In this document: positions 44,984-57,339 of the stretch, one piece after another
How the letters are laid out: every line of letters starts with the position of its first letter
Position numbering within the stretch: position 1 is the first letter of the stretch
DNA from: Amphimedon queenslandica
Taxonomy: Eukaryota > Porifera > Demospongiae > Haplosclerida > Niphatidae
Reading direction: 5' to 3'
DNA length: 64,000 nucleotides
Assembly: GCF_000090795.2 (NCBI RefSeq)
Contig: NW_003546254.1
Location: 243,930 to 307,929, forward strand
Translations under genes and position numbers: made by a program
The notes under the pieces: generated by a model
Database searches by the model: none
What the model saw: only the letters and a program-made list of their open reading frames with translations
What the model was told of the DNA's origin: nothing

Positions 44984-47900
44984 TTAAATTGATTTGTAAT
45001 AGCTCGCTTCTTGCTCTCCCAATAATTTACCGGGCGTGTACATCAGATCAATGAGCCACTCCCCCTCGTTAACGAGGACCGTGTTCCAATATCTTCCATA
45101 CTCTCCACGAGTGAGTGTGCACGGGATACCAATAGCGTCTGCTAGTACTTTATAAAGGAGACTGCGGTGTTGAAATGATCCTTTATTGATGTTGCCGATT
45201 GGGACGAGGTTTGTACGATTAATGGTTTGTATTTTTGATATTGGAAGGTCCTGTGGTATACTAGTGCTGCGACTGACGGCCCCACCCATCACTTGAGAAA
45301 CATAACTGACATAAAAAATGACTAATGATAATAATATTAAACTTGTTGAGTCATTTTAAATTTGTTTTTTCTATAAAAACTGGCTCCAATTTTAATTGTA
45401 TTTTTTACGATTATTTTTTATAATTATAGTAAAGGTGCTAGTTAAGTAGTGCACATGCAGTCGAAGTACATGTACATGTAAAAAATGTACGTATAAAAAG
45501 AAGTTTGTTTTAGAGGTTCACTGCACACAGTAGGTTCTAGCTATACATGTACATGTACCTTTTTATTTTATTGCATGTACATGTACATGTGGATTTTAAT
45601 TTTATTGCATGTACATGTACATGTGCATTTTTATTTTATTGCACTATACTGTATGTACATGTACATGTACACATGTCTTTTAATGTATCATCCACTCACA
45701 TAGCTAGCCTCTCTGCTTGGTCCTGTACTGATGCCAGTGGTTGTATGTTTCGTTGTACGTGAGTCATGTGTTCCATCAGTCCTGAATCAGGAGGAAGGAC
45801 TCCCTCTGGTGGGCGTGGCTGAGACTCTGGCTCCTCTACAGTCAGGTCGTCCAATTTCTCACTTTTCGCTTTTTTACTAATAAATTATATTTTTAAATAA
45901 TTTTAAAAAAATTTTCTTACACTTTGCTTGATGCGCCTGATCGTGATTTCGTATTATCGACTATGGACTCTTCTCTGCTAGCCACGCCCCCTCCTCCACT
46001 CTCTCCGCCCCCTGTGCTACTGCTATCATCATTAACTGAAGGATTCGTTGTTTGATTAATTAGAGACACAGTTAATATAGGCCTACAATTAGATACATGT
46101 ATATAAACATTGGATGTGTACAAAAAGGTATACTTAACTCTAACAAAAGAAAATTAGCTGTCAAAAACAGCTCAAACTTTCTACATACATGTACAAGTGC
46201 ATGTACATGTAATTATGTAATTATTGTAAAAAATTGGGGTGATTTCCTTGCAGATTTTTGGCATTTTCTTAAAATGGCCATAACTCAAAAAACTGAAGTC
46301 GGAATCACCTCAAACTTTCTACACAGCATAAGGACATCAATATGTATCAGAAAATGTAATAAAAATTTGGGGTGATTTCAGAGCCATTTTTTGGAAAAAA
46401 CCATGGGCTATAGCCTTGGGTATTTTTCAGATTTTTGGCATTTTCTTAAAATGGCCATAACTCAAAAAACTGAAGTCAGAATCACCTCAAACTTTCTACA
46501 CAGCATAAGGACATCAATATGTATCAGAAAATGTAATAAAAATTTGCGGTGATTTCGAAGCCATTTTTTGGAAAAAACCATGGGCCATAAATTTTTTTCT
46601 TTTAATAACTTTTTCCAACAACGTGGAAATATTTTCAGATTAATTTAATTTTTTTAATGATTTTTTCTGATTTTTCTGAGTGTGGGAATATTTTCAAATT
46701 TTTTTACTTTAATTTCTGGAATTTTTCCTGATTTTTTTCTCTGAGTGTGGGAAATTTCGGATTATTTTAATTTTTATGTAATGATTTTATCTGATTTTTC
46801 CGACAGCATGGGAATATTTGATTTTTTAATTTAATGTTTGGAATTTTTTCCGAGAGCGTGGGAACATATTTAAATTATTTTTATTTTTCAATGAGTTTTT
46901 CTGATTTTTTCCGAGAGTGTGGGAATATTTTCGTATTTAATTTTTGGAATTTTTTCTGATCTTTTCCGAGACAGTGGGAATATTTTCAGATTATTTTATT
47001 TTTATTTTTAGAATTTTTTCTGATTTTTTTCCGAGAGTGTGGGAATATTTTCGAATTATTTCATTTTTTATTTTTGGAATTTTTTCTGATTTTTTCTAAA
47101 AGCGTGGAAATATTTTCGGATTTTTTAAATTTAATTTTTGGAATTTTTTTCAAGAGTGTGGGAATATTTTTGGATTATTTTTATACTTTATGATTTTTGT
47201 TCTAATTTTTTTTGATAGTGTGGGAATATTTTTAGATTATTTATATTTTTTAATGATTTTTTCTAATTTTTTCCCGAGAGCGTGGAAATATTTTCGAATT
47301 TTTTTATTTTAATTTTTGGAATTTTTTCTGATTTTTTTCCGAGAGTGGAAATATTTTCAAATTATTTTATTTTTATTTTTGGAATTTTTTTCTGATTTTT
47401 TCCGAGAGCGTGGGAATATTTTCGGATTTTTTTAAATTTAATTTTTGGAATTTTTTTGGATTTTTTTTCAAGAGTGTGGGAATATTTTTGGATTATTTTT
47501 ATATTTTATCTGATTTTTTTAACAGCATGGGAATATTTTCGGATTATATTAATTTTTACTTTTGCAATTTTATCTGATTTTTCCAAAAGCGTGGGAATAT
47601 TTTCAAATTATTTGTATTTTTAATGATTTTTTTCTGAGAGCGTGGGAATATTTTCAGATTATTTTTATTTTATTCTTGGAATTTTTTCTGATTTTTTCCG
47701 AGAGCATGAGAATATTTTCAGATTTTTTTAATTTAATTTTTTGTGATTTTTTCCGAGAGCATGGAAATATTTTTGAATTATTTCTATTTTTTAATGATTT
47801 TTTCTAATTTTTTCCAAGAGCGTGGGAATATTTTCAAATTTTTTTAATTTAATTTTTGGAATTTTTTCTGATTTTTTCTCCGAGCGTGGGAATATTTCAG

Positions 47901-50900
47901 ATTATTTTTATTTTTATTTAATGATAGCCTTGGGTATTTTTCAGATTTTTGACATTTTCTTAAAATGGCCGTAACTCGAAAAATTTAAGTTGGAATCACT
48001 TCAAACTTTCTACACAGCATAAGGACATCAATATGTATCAGAAAATGTAATGAAAATTTGAGGTGATTTCGGAGCCATTTTTTGGAAAAAACCATGGGCT
48101 ATAGCCTTAGGTATTTTTCAGATTTTTGACATTTTCTTAAAATGGCCGTAACTCAAAAAATTAAAGTCGGAATCACCTCAAACTTTCTGCACAGCATAAG
48201 GACATCAATATGCATCAGAAAATGTAATAAAAATTTGGGGTGATTTTAGAGCCATTTTTTGGAAAAAACCATGGGCTATAGCCTTTGGTATTTTTCAGAT
48301 TTTTGACATTTTCTTAAAATGGCCATAACTCAAAAAATTGAAGTCGGAATCACCTCAAACTTTCTACACAGCATAAGGACATCAATATGTATCAGAGAAT
48401 GTAATAAAAATTTGGGGTGATTTCGGAGCCATTTTTTGGAAAAAAACATGGGCTATAGCCTTTGGTATTTTTCAGATTTTTGACATTTTCTTAAAATGGC
48501 CATAACTCAAAAAATTGAAGTCGGAATCACCTCAAACTTTCTACACAGCATAAGGACATCAATATGTATCAGAAAATGTAATAAAAATTTGGGGTGATTT
48601 CGGAGCCATTTTTTGGAAAAAACCATGGGCTATAGCCTTGAGTATTTTTCAAAAATTGACTCATTTTAAAATACTCATACAATGTACATGTAACTCAAAA
48701 ATACAGTACATGTAGGAAATGCATAGGATTCTCTCCTAGCCATATTATACCCAACCTATTAAGTTCTGCTGGCTTTCCAATAAGTTCTTGTAAAGGTACA
48801 AATCCTTTATTGCTCTCTGCCATGCCCATGTCCCAGAACTCTACCCCTACAATGGTGTCAATGGTCGATAGGTGACCGGTAACATGGTACAGGGCTGCTG
48901 GTGAGCCAGATAGGAGACGATTCTTTGCCAGGTTGGCATATTTCTGTATTTTTTGATTAGGAGAGTTCGATAGTTGCTGCAACTTTTCAAGACCTCTGTA
49001 GATGATGATGATGATGATGATAATAACAATAATAATAATAATAATAATAATAACAATAGTGATGCTTACTGATTCTTAAATATAGCATCTCCTATTTGCT
49101 TGTTGTAGGCTAGCATTGATACAGCCCATGATGCAGTCATTGAGACATTAGTATTGCCAGACAGTAGTAGCTCCAACAAGCACTCAACCTCCTCCAATGG
49201 AAACTAAAGAAGGAAAGAGATGAAGTTAGAATCAATGAGTATACAGTATATAGTGCTAAAAGCTAAGTAGTCCACAGTAGCAAAAAGGCTTTTGCAGGCA
49301 GCAAAAAAGCTTGTAGATAGCCATTTTGTATACATGTGGTGTAGGCAGCATTTTGTACAGCATACATGTACATGTACACAAAATTAGAGCACTGCAGAAT
49401 AACTAATTGTAGCCCTTTTATGGTTTGTACATGTACATATATCTACATGTATGTACTTGTTCTCTGGCAGATGATTCAATTGCTAGTAGTGCTATTGCCT
49501 CAAGACTCATCTGCTGTACTCTTGTATCAACATGAGGCATACAAGAGACTAGTCCACTCATTACACCTTGTTCTATCAGCTCTCCTCTTATAGCACCTTT
49601 AGAGAATAAGGAATAAAGAATGTTTAATGATGATGATGATGATGATGATGATGCTTACCATTGGTGGTCATACTGATAATACAACTGATTGCGTGTACTC
49701 GAGTTGCAGCTAAATCATCCGACAGCAAAGAAACGATGGGCTCCACTCCACCAGCTTCACTAACTAAACTACAATGTACATTCATCATAATACAAGCTTT
49801 ACTGTATAATCGCATACTTTATATTGCTGGGTGTGTCGGTAATTTCAAATGCCAGACAATGAACAGCAGCACCTCTAACTGAGGCACTGGCATTTTGTAA
49901 TAGCTGAACCAGAGCTTTTATCCCTCCTTCTTTACCAACAAGTTGTCGGCTAGTGGTTAGAGAAGAGAGGCCTGCCAGTGCTCCACAGGCTGCAACCAGT
50001 AGCCCCTCGTCCTATAACAGAGTATAATGTCACGTGACTGTCATGTGATGGTGTGTTTGTTTACTGATGATGATAGGAGGCTGATGAAGACTTTCTCTGC
50101 ATCTTGCTCGTGGAGGATTTTCAAACTCATGCTGTCCGATGCTGCCCTTGAAACTGCTATGGTCTAAAATTTGATGCATGCAATAATAAAATTAAAATAA
50201 ATACATGTATACATGTACATGTAAAATAAAAATATTTCTGGCATTCATTAATACTCACGGCATTTATTTTCATCTGTGGTACTTGAGAGTCTTGTATGCA
50301 TTTGAGCAGTCGTTGAAGACAGTCTGAAGAATGGAGTGCCTCCATTCCTCCCTCCTCAAGCAAACACAGCGAGAGGACATTAATAGCTAGTACATGTAAA
50401 TCGTCCCATTCCTGAAAACATCATCATAATTATTATTGCTATATGCCTCTGTTTCTCTTACTTTAGTTGATAAGAAGTCCATAAGTTTTGCGAGTCCATC
50501 TGCCTTTTTAAAAGCAGCTCTACACTGGCCTAAGGAGCAATCAACGTAGCTTTAAATAAGAGACTACGTGTATAAGTACTTGCTTACCATCTTGAAGACA
50601 ATTGTGCAAAGTTTGTAGAGTAAGCTCTTGAATTATCGCATACTCAGAAGACAATAATGGTAACACGTTAGGAAAACCTGTACATGTGTATGCAAAAAAA
50701 TATATTATATTATTTGATAAGACTGAAAAGCTAGAAAGACAATTATATAATGTACATGTATGTACATGTATACATGTACATGTACATATAACGTTCTTAC
50801 CATTGTTTTCTTCAAAGCTGTATCTACTTTTGTAATACTGTGTCAACAACGAAAGAGATTTGATCGCGTTTTTAGTAACGTCACAATCTCCGTGAGACAG

Positions 50901-52218
50901 CAAACCGATCAATAACTGACAGACCCCGCCCTCTTCTAGCTGCTGCTTGAAAGTGTACTCGTCTAGAAATGGGTGTGGTTACTTTGTTGCTATAACAACG
51001 CAAGACGTACCTGCTAAATGCGATACTATAAAGGCAGCTCTTTCCAATATTACAAGCTCTTCTATTAACCAATAGATCATGTGAGTATCATGTGACTATA
51101 AACTTACCATCAGGTTTGAGCAGGCTAAGCAACGGAGGGATGACTGGTAGTTTTAGTAAGGACCGTTTCACAACAACTACGTGTAGTACAAAAATACAAA
51201 AATTATTATCATCACCATATGCTATAATTTTCATAGCTTTGTGTGCATTAAATTGCCCAACTAGCCGAGTCAATCTGTCAATACAATACACCCATTAAGC
51301 TAGAGCAGTTATGCATCCACAAGTTTATAATAAGGTACAGTATTCTTTTTGTCAGTGGATCAAATTGCTCAAAAATTAGGGCAAAGACCCTGTACTGTCT
51401 ATAGTATGCATACATTGTAGGTACATGTACATGTACTTTGACAAAAATTACAAGGAGAGAATTCTTAATTTTTATGATTTTTTCTAATACATATACATGT
51501 ACATGTACTTATGCTATGTATCAACTTTGAGCTTACGGTGGCTGGACATTGCAGCAAGACAGAGAATAGAATGAGCAACAATGACTTTCTCCTGTGACGC
51601 AATTAGAGAGACAAGCCTTGGGACAATGTTGAGCTCATGCAACTCAATACAATTCTGATCAGCTGCAGAAAGAAATGAAGCAAATAAATTAATGAGTAAT
51701 GTATTATTCTTATTATCTCATACAAAGGCTGCAGGCTTCTTTAATTTATACACAGGCTTCTAATTGAGGGATCTTCTATGCTATATTGCATATAATAATG
51801 ATTATTAACATTTTATAAACTATGCAGCACTAAAACAGAGATACGGTAGCACATAGGTCAAAAGTTAACAGTGAAAAGTTGAAGTGTTGCAATTGATGCA
51901 CTCTTGATACTAGGCTGCATGCACATGTACACTTAGCCCCTTTCATTCGAGAGTACACAATATCCATGCAAATTCAAAGTCACGCATACATTTCTCCATA
52001 TAGCTTTGGAGTGACTGGCAGGATTTACAGACTATTGACGTTTCTGGGGTGTCCAGCATTATGACAGCGGTACGTACGTCACTTGTCGTAATATCAAGCT
52101 GACTGAACTTCTAAAGAACAAATTAAGTTTATACAAGTGCATTGATGTAGAAACAGACCTCATCTACTGCATTCTTGTCAGAGGATTTATCATCTTTCTT
52201 CTTGGCTTTGGGAGGCAT
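44984..52218 (-). CDS. ARMC3: Armadillo repeat-containing protein 3
   Basis: Minus strand, starting MPPKAKKKDDKSSDKN at 52218. The next exon (RTAVIMLDTPETSIVCKSCQ) matches the ARMC3 N-terminus. Many small exons (51670-49100) encode armadillo repeats, e.g. PLLSLLKPDG, VEPIVSLLSDDLAATRVHA, LHSSDCLQRLLKCIQD. Exon ~48990-48695 carries LQELIGKPAELNRLGI, the region before the C-terminal domain. The last exon (45292-44984) is the EDR1-like/transglutaminase-related module: PIGNINKGSFQHRSLLYK, TLTRGEYGRYWN, WLIDLMYTPGKLL. Mammalian ARMC3 is needed in sperm flagella; a ciliary role in sponge choanocytes or sperm is inferred. The intron at about 46100-48690 is a composite satellite of ~2.5 kb. Individual exon limits were not all verified. 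Confidence 0.88.
45440..45690 (+). repeat. TACATG-rich short tandem region
   Basis: The palindromic hexamer ACATGT/TACATG recurs in clusters (TGCATGTACATGTACATGTG) separated by TTTTATTTTATTGC spacers of ~43 bp period. The same motif is scattered through many introns of the window. It lies in an ARMC3 intron. Confidence 0.7.
46140..48660 (+). repeat. Composite satellite in ARMC3 intron
   Basis: Three blocks. The left (46140-46590) and right (47925-48660) blocks are ~180-bp tandem units with core CACCTCAAACTTTCTACACA and GCCATTTTTTGGAAAAAACC, about 2.5 and 4 copies. Between them (46590-47925) is a degenerate ~65-75 bp satellite whose conserved words are GAGAGYGTGGGAATATTTTC and AATTTTTTCTGATTTTTTCC, about 19 copies. 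The flanks belong to the same family as the dispersed repeat in the aquaporin and PLEKHM2 introns. No coding capacity. Confidence 0.9.
51340..51540 (-). repeat. Dispersed ~180-bp repeat, partial copy
   Basis: CAAAGACCCTGTACTGTCTATAGTA and ATCAACTTTGAGCTTACG-like ends match the family in reverse. ARMC3 intron. Confidence 0.55.
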
Positions 52219-52478
52219 GGTGGTTAGTTGTTGCTATGGTAACTGAGGGGCGTGGTCAAATGGGCGTTCCGATATTACCCACGTGACAAAGCATGGGTGG
52301 CTGAAATAATAATGAATGGTATCATTCTTAAAAAGTATCGACTCAAAAAAACAAAATAATATTAACAATATTTATGCCATTGCTCACAAAGAATTGGATT
52401 TTCTCTTAGACACACAAAACACAGTTAGATAGAGAAAATTATCAATTAAAACTACTATAGCTATTATTTAAAATATCT

Positions 52479-54098
52479 TTATTCTGCTTGAGAGTTTTCC
52501 TCGCTACCAGGAGGTGCCTCTATATCAACAGTGACTGTATCTCTTATCTCTGAGTAGCCATTATTCCTCGCAGCTGGAAAAAGAGAAAACAGCCATTAGA
52601 AGAAAAAACATGTACAGGAACTTACAACCTGGCAAAAAGGAGAATTTAAAACCGTCACTCTTTTGATACAGTATAAAGACGGTGTAGATAGTTGAAGGGA
52701 TCTAAGAATTGCATAATTTTTTAATAAAAATGCAAAAAGTATTTTACCTTTGAAAAGAAATTGGAGAAAACCAGTCTAGAGTATTGGTTAAGAAATATGC
52801 AGAGATGGTATCAAATATAAGCTACTATAATGATATGCAAAAGATTGAAATATAAAGTATGTTATTCTTTGGATACAATAATGCAAATCTTCCATAGCCA
52901 GATGCTGTCAGCACATCCCAATACACACCGATTGTTATCAGATCAACGAGCAATGAAAAGACCATCAAATATATATACTAAAAGTAAAAGGAAAAAAAGA
53001 ATATATATATAATGTGCAAGAGGAACTTTCCCTCCATTAGTATTATCATTACAGTGTAGCCTCTATGTAACGGACATTTTGGTACAACTGTTATACAGAA
53101 GTGTCCTTTATGCTGAGGTTATTTGGGAATCAAATTACACTAGGTACCGTCCATTAAAAGGATATGTCTGTCAAGGTTAATTCACACATGCATAAAACTT
53201 AACTGAAGTAAGTTAAGACAGGAAGTGCTATATAAACCAATGGCCAGAGTTAACTTCATCAGGATAGAGATTATCCCTATCCTTAGGCTAAGTTAACTCT
53301 GGCCATTGGTTTATATAATATTCCTCATATTAGTTAAGTCTGAAATGTGAATCAGCATTTATAAAGAATGTCTTAAGAGAGATTGTAATGTAAAAAAATG
53401 ACGTTTTCTTTTCCCTTTATATAAATGTTATTACATACCACAGCTACGACTAGTACGCCCTTCTTGTCTTGTGTAGACCAGATGGCCATCAACATTAAAA
53501 GAAGATGAACAAAGAAGTACCCAGTTGGTAGGGCAGCTAAAAGGGCACTGGAACAAAGAACAATGCATTTAATAATACTTTATATCATTTGTAACTTACA
53601 GGCACACAATAGAGAAGTGAAATAAAGCCAAAAACTACAAACAAGAAAATGGTAATATGATTACACACCTACGCACATATTTAAAGCTACAGCTGCACAT
53701 TAAATTTGAGCCCCACCCTCTAATTAAGACTTGGGCTAAATGGGCTTTGTTTTGTTCTTTTATTCATAAAATAAGTGTAAACATGTAAATTATCTAGTCA
53801 AAACATTCTCTAAAGGATAAATACACTTGCACATGTAGCTACGAAGGCTTTTATTATTACAAAATGGCGGACAAAACAGAAAACAAAATTATATTATTAT
53901 AAAAGCCTATTGACTTACCAGGACGGGTAGAAGAGGGAGCGAGAGCTTCATTCTTGAATTGGAAGGCATTCTTCTGGAGGTCTCCTCTTCTCCTGACTGC
54001 TCTACGACCAGAGGAATAAAGGCTCTCTCAACGTAAGCACGTGACGTCGAGGAAGAAAGATCAGCAGAAACGAAGTGTGTGGGCGTTCTTTTATCCAT
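52479..54098 (-). CDS. Small protein of unknown function, exon structure tentative
   Basis: Exon 54098-~53924 reads MDKRTPTHFVSADLSSSTSR to LPLLPVL. Joining it in phase 0 to ~53549-53449 (CPFSCPTNWVLLC ... RTSRSC) and then to ~52574-52479 (AARNNGYSEIRDTVTVDIEA ... SQAE-stop) keeps one frame. An extra possible exon at ~53600-53635 would give a hydrophobic segment but breaks the frame at the last exon. The last exon has GYSEI, a tyrosine motif, and an acidic end like a cytoplasmic tail. I do not recognise a family. Alternatively the middle exon in another frame (GYFFVHLLLMLMAIW) is a TM helix and my join is wrong. Confidence 0.4.
53170..53365. mobile_element. Foldback element in the intron of the small gene
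   Basis: The central arms TATATAAACCAATGGCCAGA and TCTGGCCATTGGTTTATATA are near-perfect inverted copies around a short loop (53230-53316). The similarity extends outward through GGTTAATTCACA.../...TGTGAATCAGC. Length about 190 bp. Confidence 0.7.
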
Positions 54099-54597
54099 AT
54101 TATTATTAATGTTTTACAAAAAAATTAAATACTAGACACTAGTAAGACTCAGGTTTGCTCTCTCTGTCTTGCTAAATTAAAGCTAATTTTTTCTTTCTTT
54201 GAGAGAAGCATTGTCTGTATTGTATTATAAAGTGATAACAGTGCTGTACAAGTACATGAATTGCCACCTGCTCGTACAACTCCCTTTCAGTTTAAATGCA
54301 ATACAGAGCATGAACAAACCACAGACTGCAATAGAGAGGGATGAAGAAAGGGAGCACTGGGCAAATTTTTATGTATCTCTGTTTAATAAAAAAATTAGCA
54401 AAAATTAAACAATAATAATCTGTCCTCTAATGATTGAATAATAATAACAACAAATTTTATTAAATAATAATTAGCATCTAAAGTAGTAAGGAGGTAGAAA
54501 AGAGAGAGAGAGAGGAATCCTATATAATATAATATAATATAATATATATGGCACGCCCAACCTATGTGTTACCACAACCACTGCCATAGGGTGCGGT
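54099..54597. other. Spacer upstream of small gene and downstream of M6PR
   Basis: 499 bp, AT-rich, with a (TATAA)n run at 54522-54548 and a GA run at 54498-54512. No gene seen. Confidence 0.4.
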
Positions 54598-57099
54598 TTA
54601 CATGGGAAGGAGATTATCGTCTTTTTCTTCGTCCGTCTCTTCGTCGGTTTCGGCAGAAAATGGAGGAGCAGGAGGCTTCTAAAAAAAACATTAAAATACA
54701 CCCTTCAATTAACTATTAATTAATCTATTGAAACCACACCCACCAATTAATAATAGCTTACATATTGAGAGGGAGGGGTGGAGCCTTTACTCCTACACAC
54801 AAAATCGCAGCCGTCCTAAGAATAAAATTAATTCTAAATACTCCCAAATGGTACTCACGGCCTCAAGGTTTCCAAATCCTCTATAGCAATCAATGAGTGG
54901 TATCTGCTCGTAGCCTTTAGACCCGAGGAAAAACCTTTTATATAAAAACCCAATCAGCATCAGGATCAGCCAAATCACGACAAGGCAAGACATCCTAAAT
55001 AGAAGAGAAGGAGAGAGAAAGAGGGAGGAAGCTCGTCTCAATTTAGTCAACTAGAAGCTTAGGGAATATAAGTCTATATAAAGTATAGCAGGAAATTTTG
55101 GAGGGCCATTTTTGGCATTTTGATAGCCATTCGCCAAAATAAAAATCCACCCTTTTGAGCCATTATATGCATGCTCAATGGCATGTGGCCACAAATTCGC
55201 CAAAATAAAAATACCTATCACCAAAATTTAGCAATTCACCAAATTTCCCGCTATACGGTATGAAGTATAGGAGACTCCTTAGTCTGTGTATAAATTAAAG
55301 ATAAGAAACAAAAGTACAGGATTCTTTTTAAGGATTTATGGAATGCAAATTGTGTCACTTACAGGATTAGTATAACGTCTCCAACAGTTATTGAATTGCC
55401 ACACACTTGACTTGAAGCGATCGTGAACAGGTAATAGCATAAATCATCATCTCTGTTCTCTTCAAGGAATTCAAATTTACCCTAAAATGAGAAATAAAAT
55501 GAAAATCCCAACTACACGCATAACAAAGTGCACATCCACATATGTAACCATAATTGACAAAAGGTACCTTATGGCGGATTTTTAAATTCATCATTATAAT
55601 GAAAAATATCAACCATTGAGTGCTCTGTTAGACAACTATTGTTTCTAAAAGTTACATAATAAATTTTTGCATCCTCTCAAGAAACTTTAAGATAAATCGA
55701 GCTCAGGAAGTTCGATTTTTCAGGCTATAAAGACCAATTTTCCTATCCGCCATAAGGTACCTTTTGTCAATTATGGTCACATATAAATTGAAAGTAAAAA
55801 GATTACATTTTAATGACAGTCACAACATGTACTTTGATTATATTATCAGTAATACCACATAATACAAGAAGCAATAACTTTAAAAAACCACAAATTATCA
55901 CTTTCACTATCAATAGACCACTAATGTGCCAGCCTGCTTGTGCCAGCCTGCTACTACAACCATTCCTCACCATTATACATGTACTTGTGATTAGCGCTTT
56001 AATTTGGTGGAGTTTTATTTTGGCAATTGGCAAGCAGAATCGCCAATATTAAAACCACCAATCATTAATACGGATGCTCAGTAATGCACGTGTACACAAA
56101 AATCACCAAATTAAAAACCGCCAATTACAATTTTACAGCAAAATTGCCAAAATAAAGTGCTATACAGTATATCCTTTAATTAAAATATGCTACATTTCTC
56201 CTATGATTAATTTGCATGTGCAAGGCTTCTATATAATTGTTCTCCTATCTTTATAGGCTTATTATTTCCTTGATTCCAGAGGCTTCTAATTAAAACAGGC
56301 TTTAATTTGAGCATATGCATCATATTTCCATACTTCATAATCCCATACCCAAACCTACCATTCCTGTTATGAGTGGATCACAGATGAAGACCAGTCTGCC
56401 TTTCCTATTCTCTCCATTGCAATGACTACCGTATCGGTCACCACCGGAATATGTAAGCTCCACCCACACATGATCATTAGCTAACAACGATAATAATAAT
56501 AATAATAACAATAATATAATGCGTAGATTTATATAATAAACAAGTAGTACTAATTGGCAAGTAGACAACAAATAAAACAAAATATAAAAGGCTACTGTCC
56601 ATTCTCTAGACGTGACATGCATACATGAATGTACAATGTACATGTACAACTACACTGTACATCAACCACAAAGTACATGTACAAATGAAAGCCAATCCAG
56701 CCTACTTACTCTCTGTAACTTGAGATTTAGAAAGAAGACCAATACAATAACGCCTGGTTTCTATTGTACCATTTTTGTGAGTGTAATGCTCATACTGGAC
56801 TATACCACAACCAGGCGCATTATCTCTATCAACCTCAACACAGACACCAATCTTGTATTTATAGGTCTTATCGGAATGGACTCCTTCTAGTTCACTGTAG
56901 AGAGGGGGAAAAGGGATTAGGGCGTGGTCATTTACCATGTCAATCCTCACCTAGTGAAGCCAATGTATTTGCTGAGGTGCTTGTGGGTGTCATTGTGGGT
57001 CAGTGCTTTGGAGCATGAAGGCTGGACGCTGCTATCCGTGGAGGAGGAGAGGGAGAAGAGGCAGGAGAGGAGGACAAGGAGAGAGAGCGAGACAGACAT
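54598..57099 (-). CDS. M6PR: Cation-dependent mannose-6-phosphate receptor
   Basis: Seven exons: 57099-56951 (signal peptide MSVSLSLLVLLSCLFSLSSS), ~56896-56710, ~56480-56360, ~55483-55362, ~54998-54858, ~54815-54762 and 54678-54598. The lumenal lectin domain keeps the family landmarks GCGIVQYE, GGDRYGSHC, FLEENRDDDLCYYLF and SSQVCG; the Gln, Arg, Glu and Tyr that contact mannose-6-phosphate in mammals appear to be present. TM helix SCLVVIWLILMLIGFLY is followed by GSKGYEQIPL, DGCDFVCRS and an acidic tail ending DDNLLPM, matching the mammalian AP-1/GGA dileucine sorting signal (DDHLLPM). It should carry lysosomal enzymes from the trans-Golgi to endosomes. Introns hold two or three foldback elements. 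Confidence 0.95.
55081..55265. mobile_element. Foldback element in M6PR intron (GCCAAAATAAA type)
   Basis: Ends AGTATAGCAGGAAATTTTGG and CCAAATTTCCCGCTATAC are inverted copies with small differences. The interior repeats ATTCGCCAAAATAAAAAT twice. About 185 bp. Confidence 0.6.
55545..55785. mobile_element. Foldback element in M6PR intron
   Basis: ACCATAATTGACAAAAGGTA + CCTTATGGCGGA and the exact reverse complement ending near 55776 form ~32-bp inverted ends. About 240 bp, non-coding. Confidence 0.75.
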
Positions 57100-57339
57100 A
57101 TTTACTATACTCAGCTAATAGTGGACACGTGATAGTTATGTCACTTATGTGGGTGGCAGGGTGGGGCTGGTAACGAATATCGATTAGATCTAATTATCAT
57201 GAAAATCGTTTACTTAATAGAAGTGGGCATTGAATAAACTTTTAAAGTTTCATGTTATTTTCTTTTCAAAGATGCAATACATGTGTTTAAAGGGTAAATG
57301 GTTGCTAGATGTGTTCGTCTATTGTCCTTTTCTCTCCTT

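Noticed and set aside
47562-47807. Phe-rich protein with repeated AWEYFQII
   Set aside because: Translation of the ~70-bp satellite in the ARMC3 intron; no start context or splice logic.
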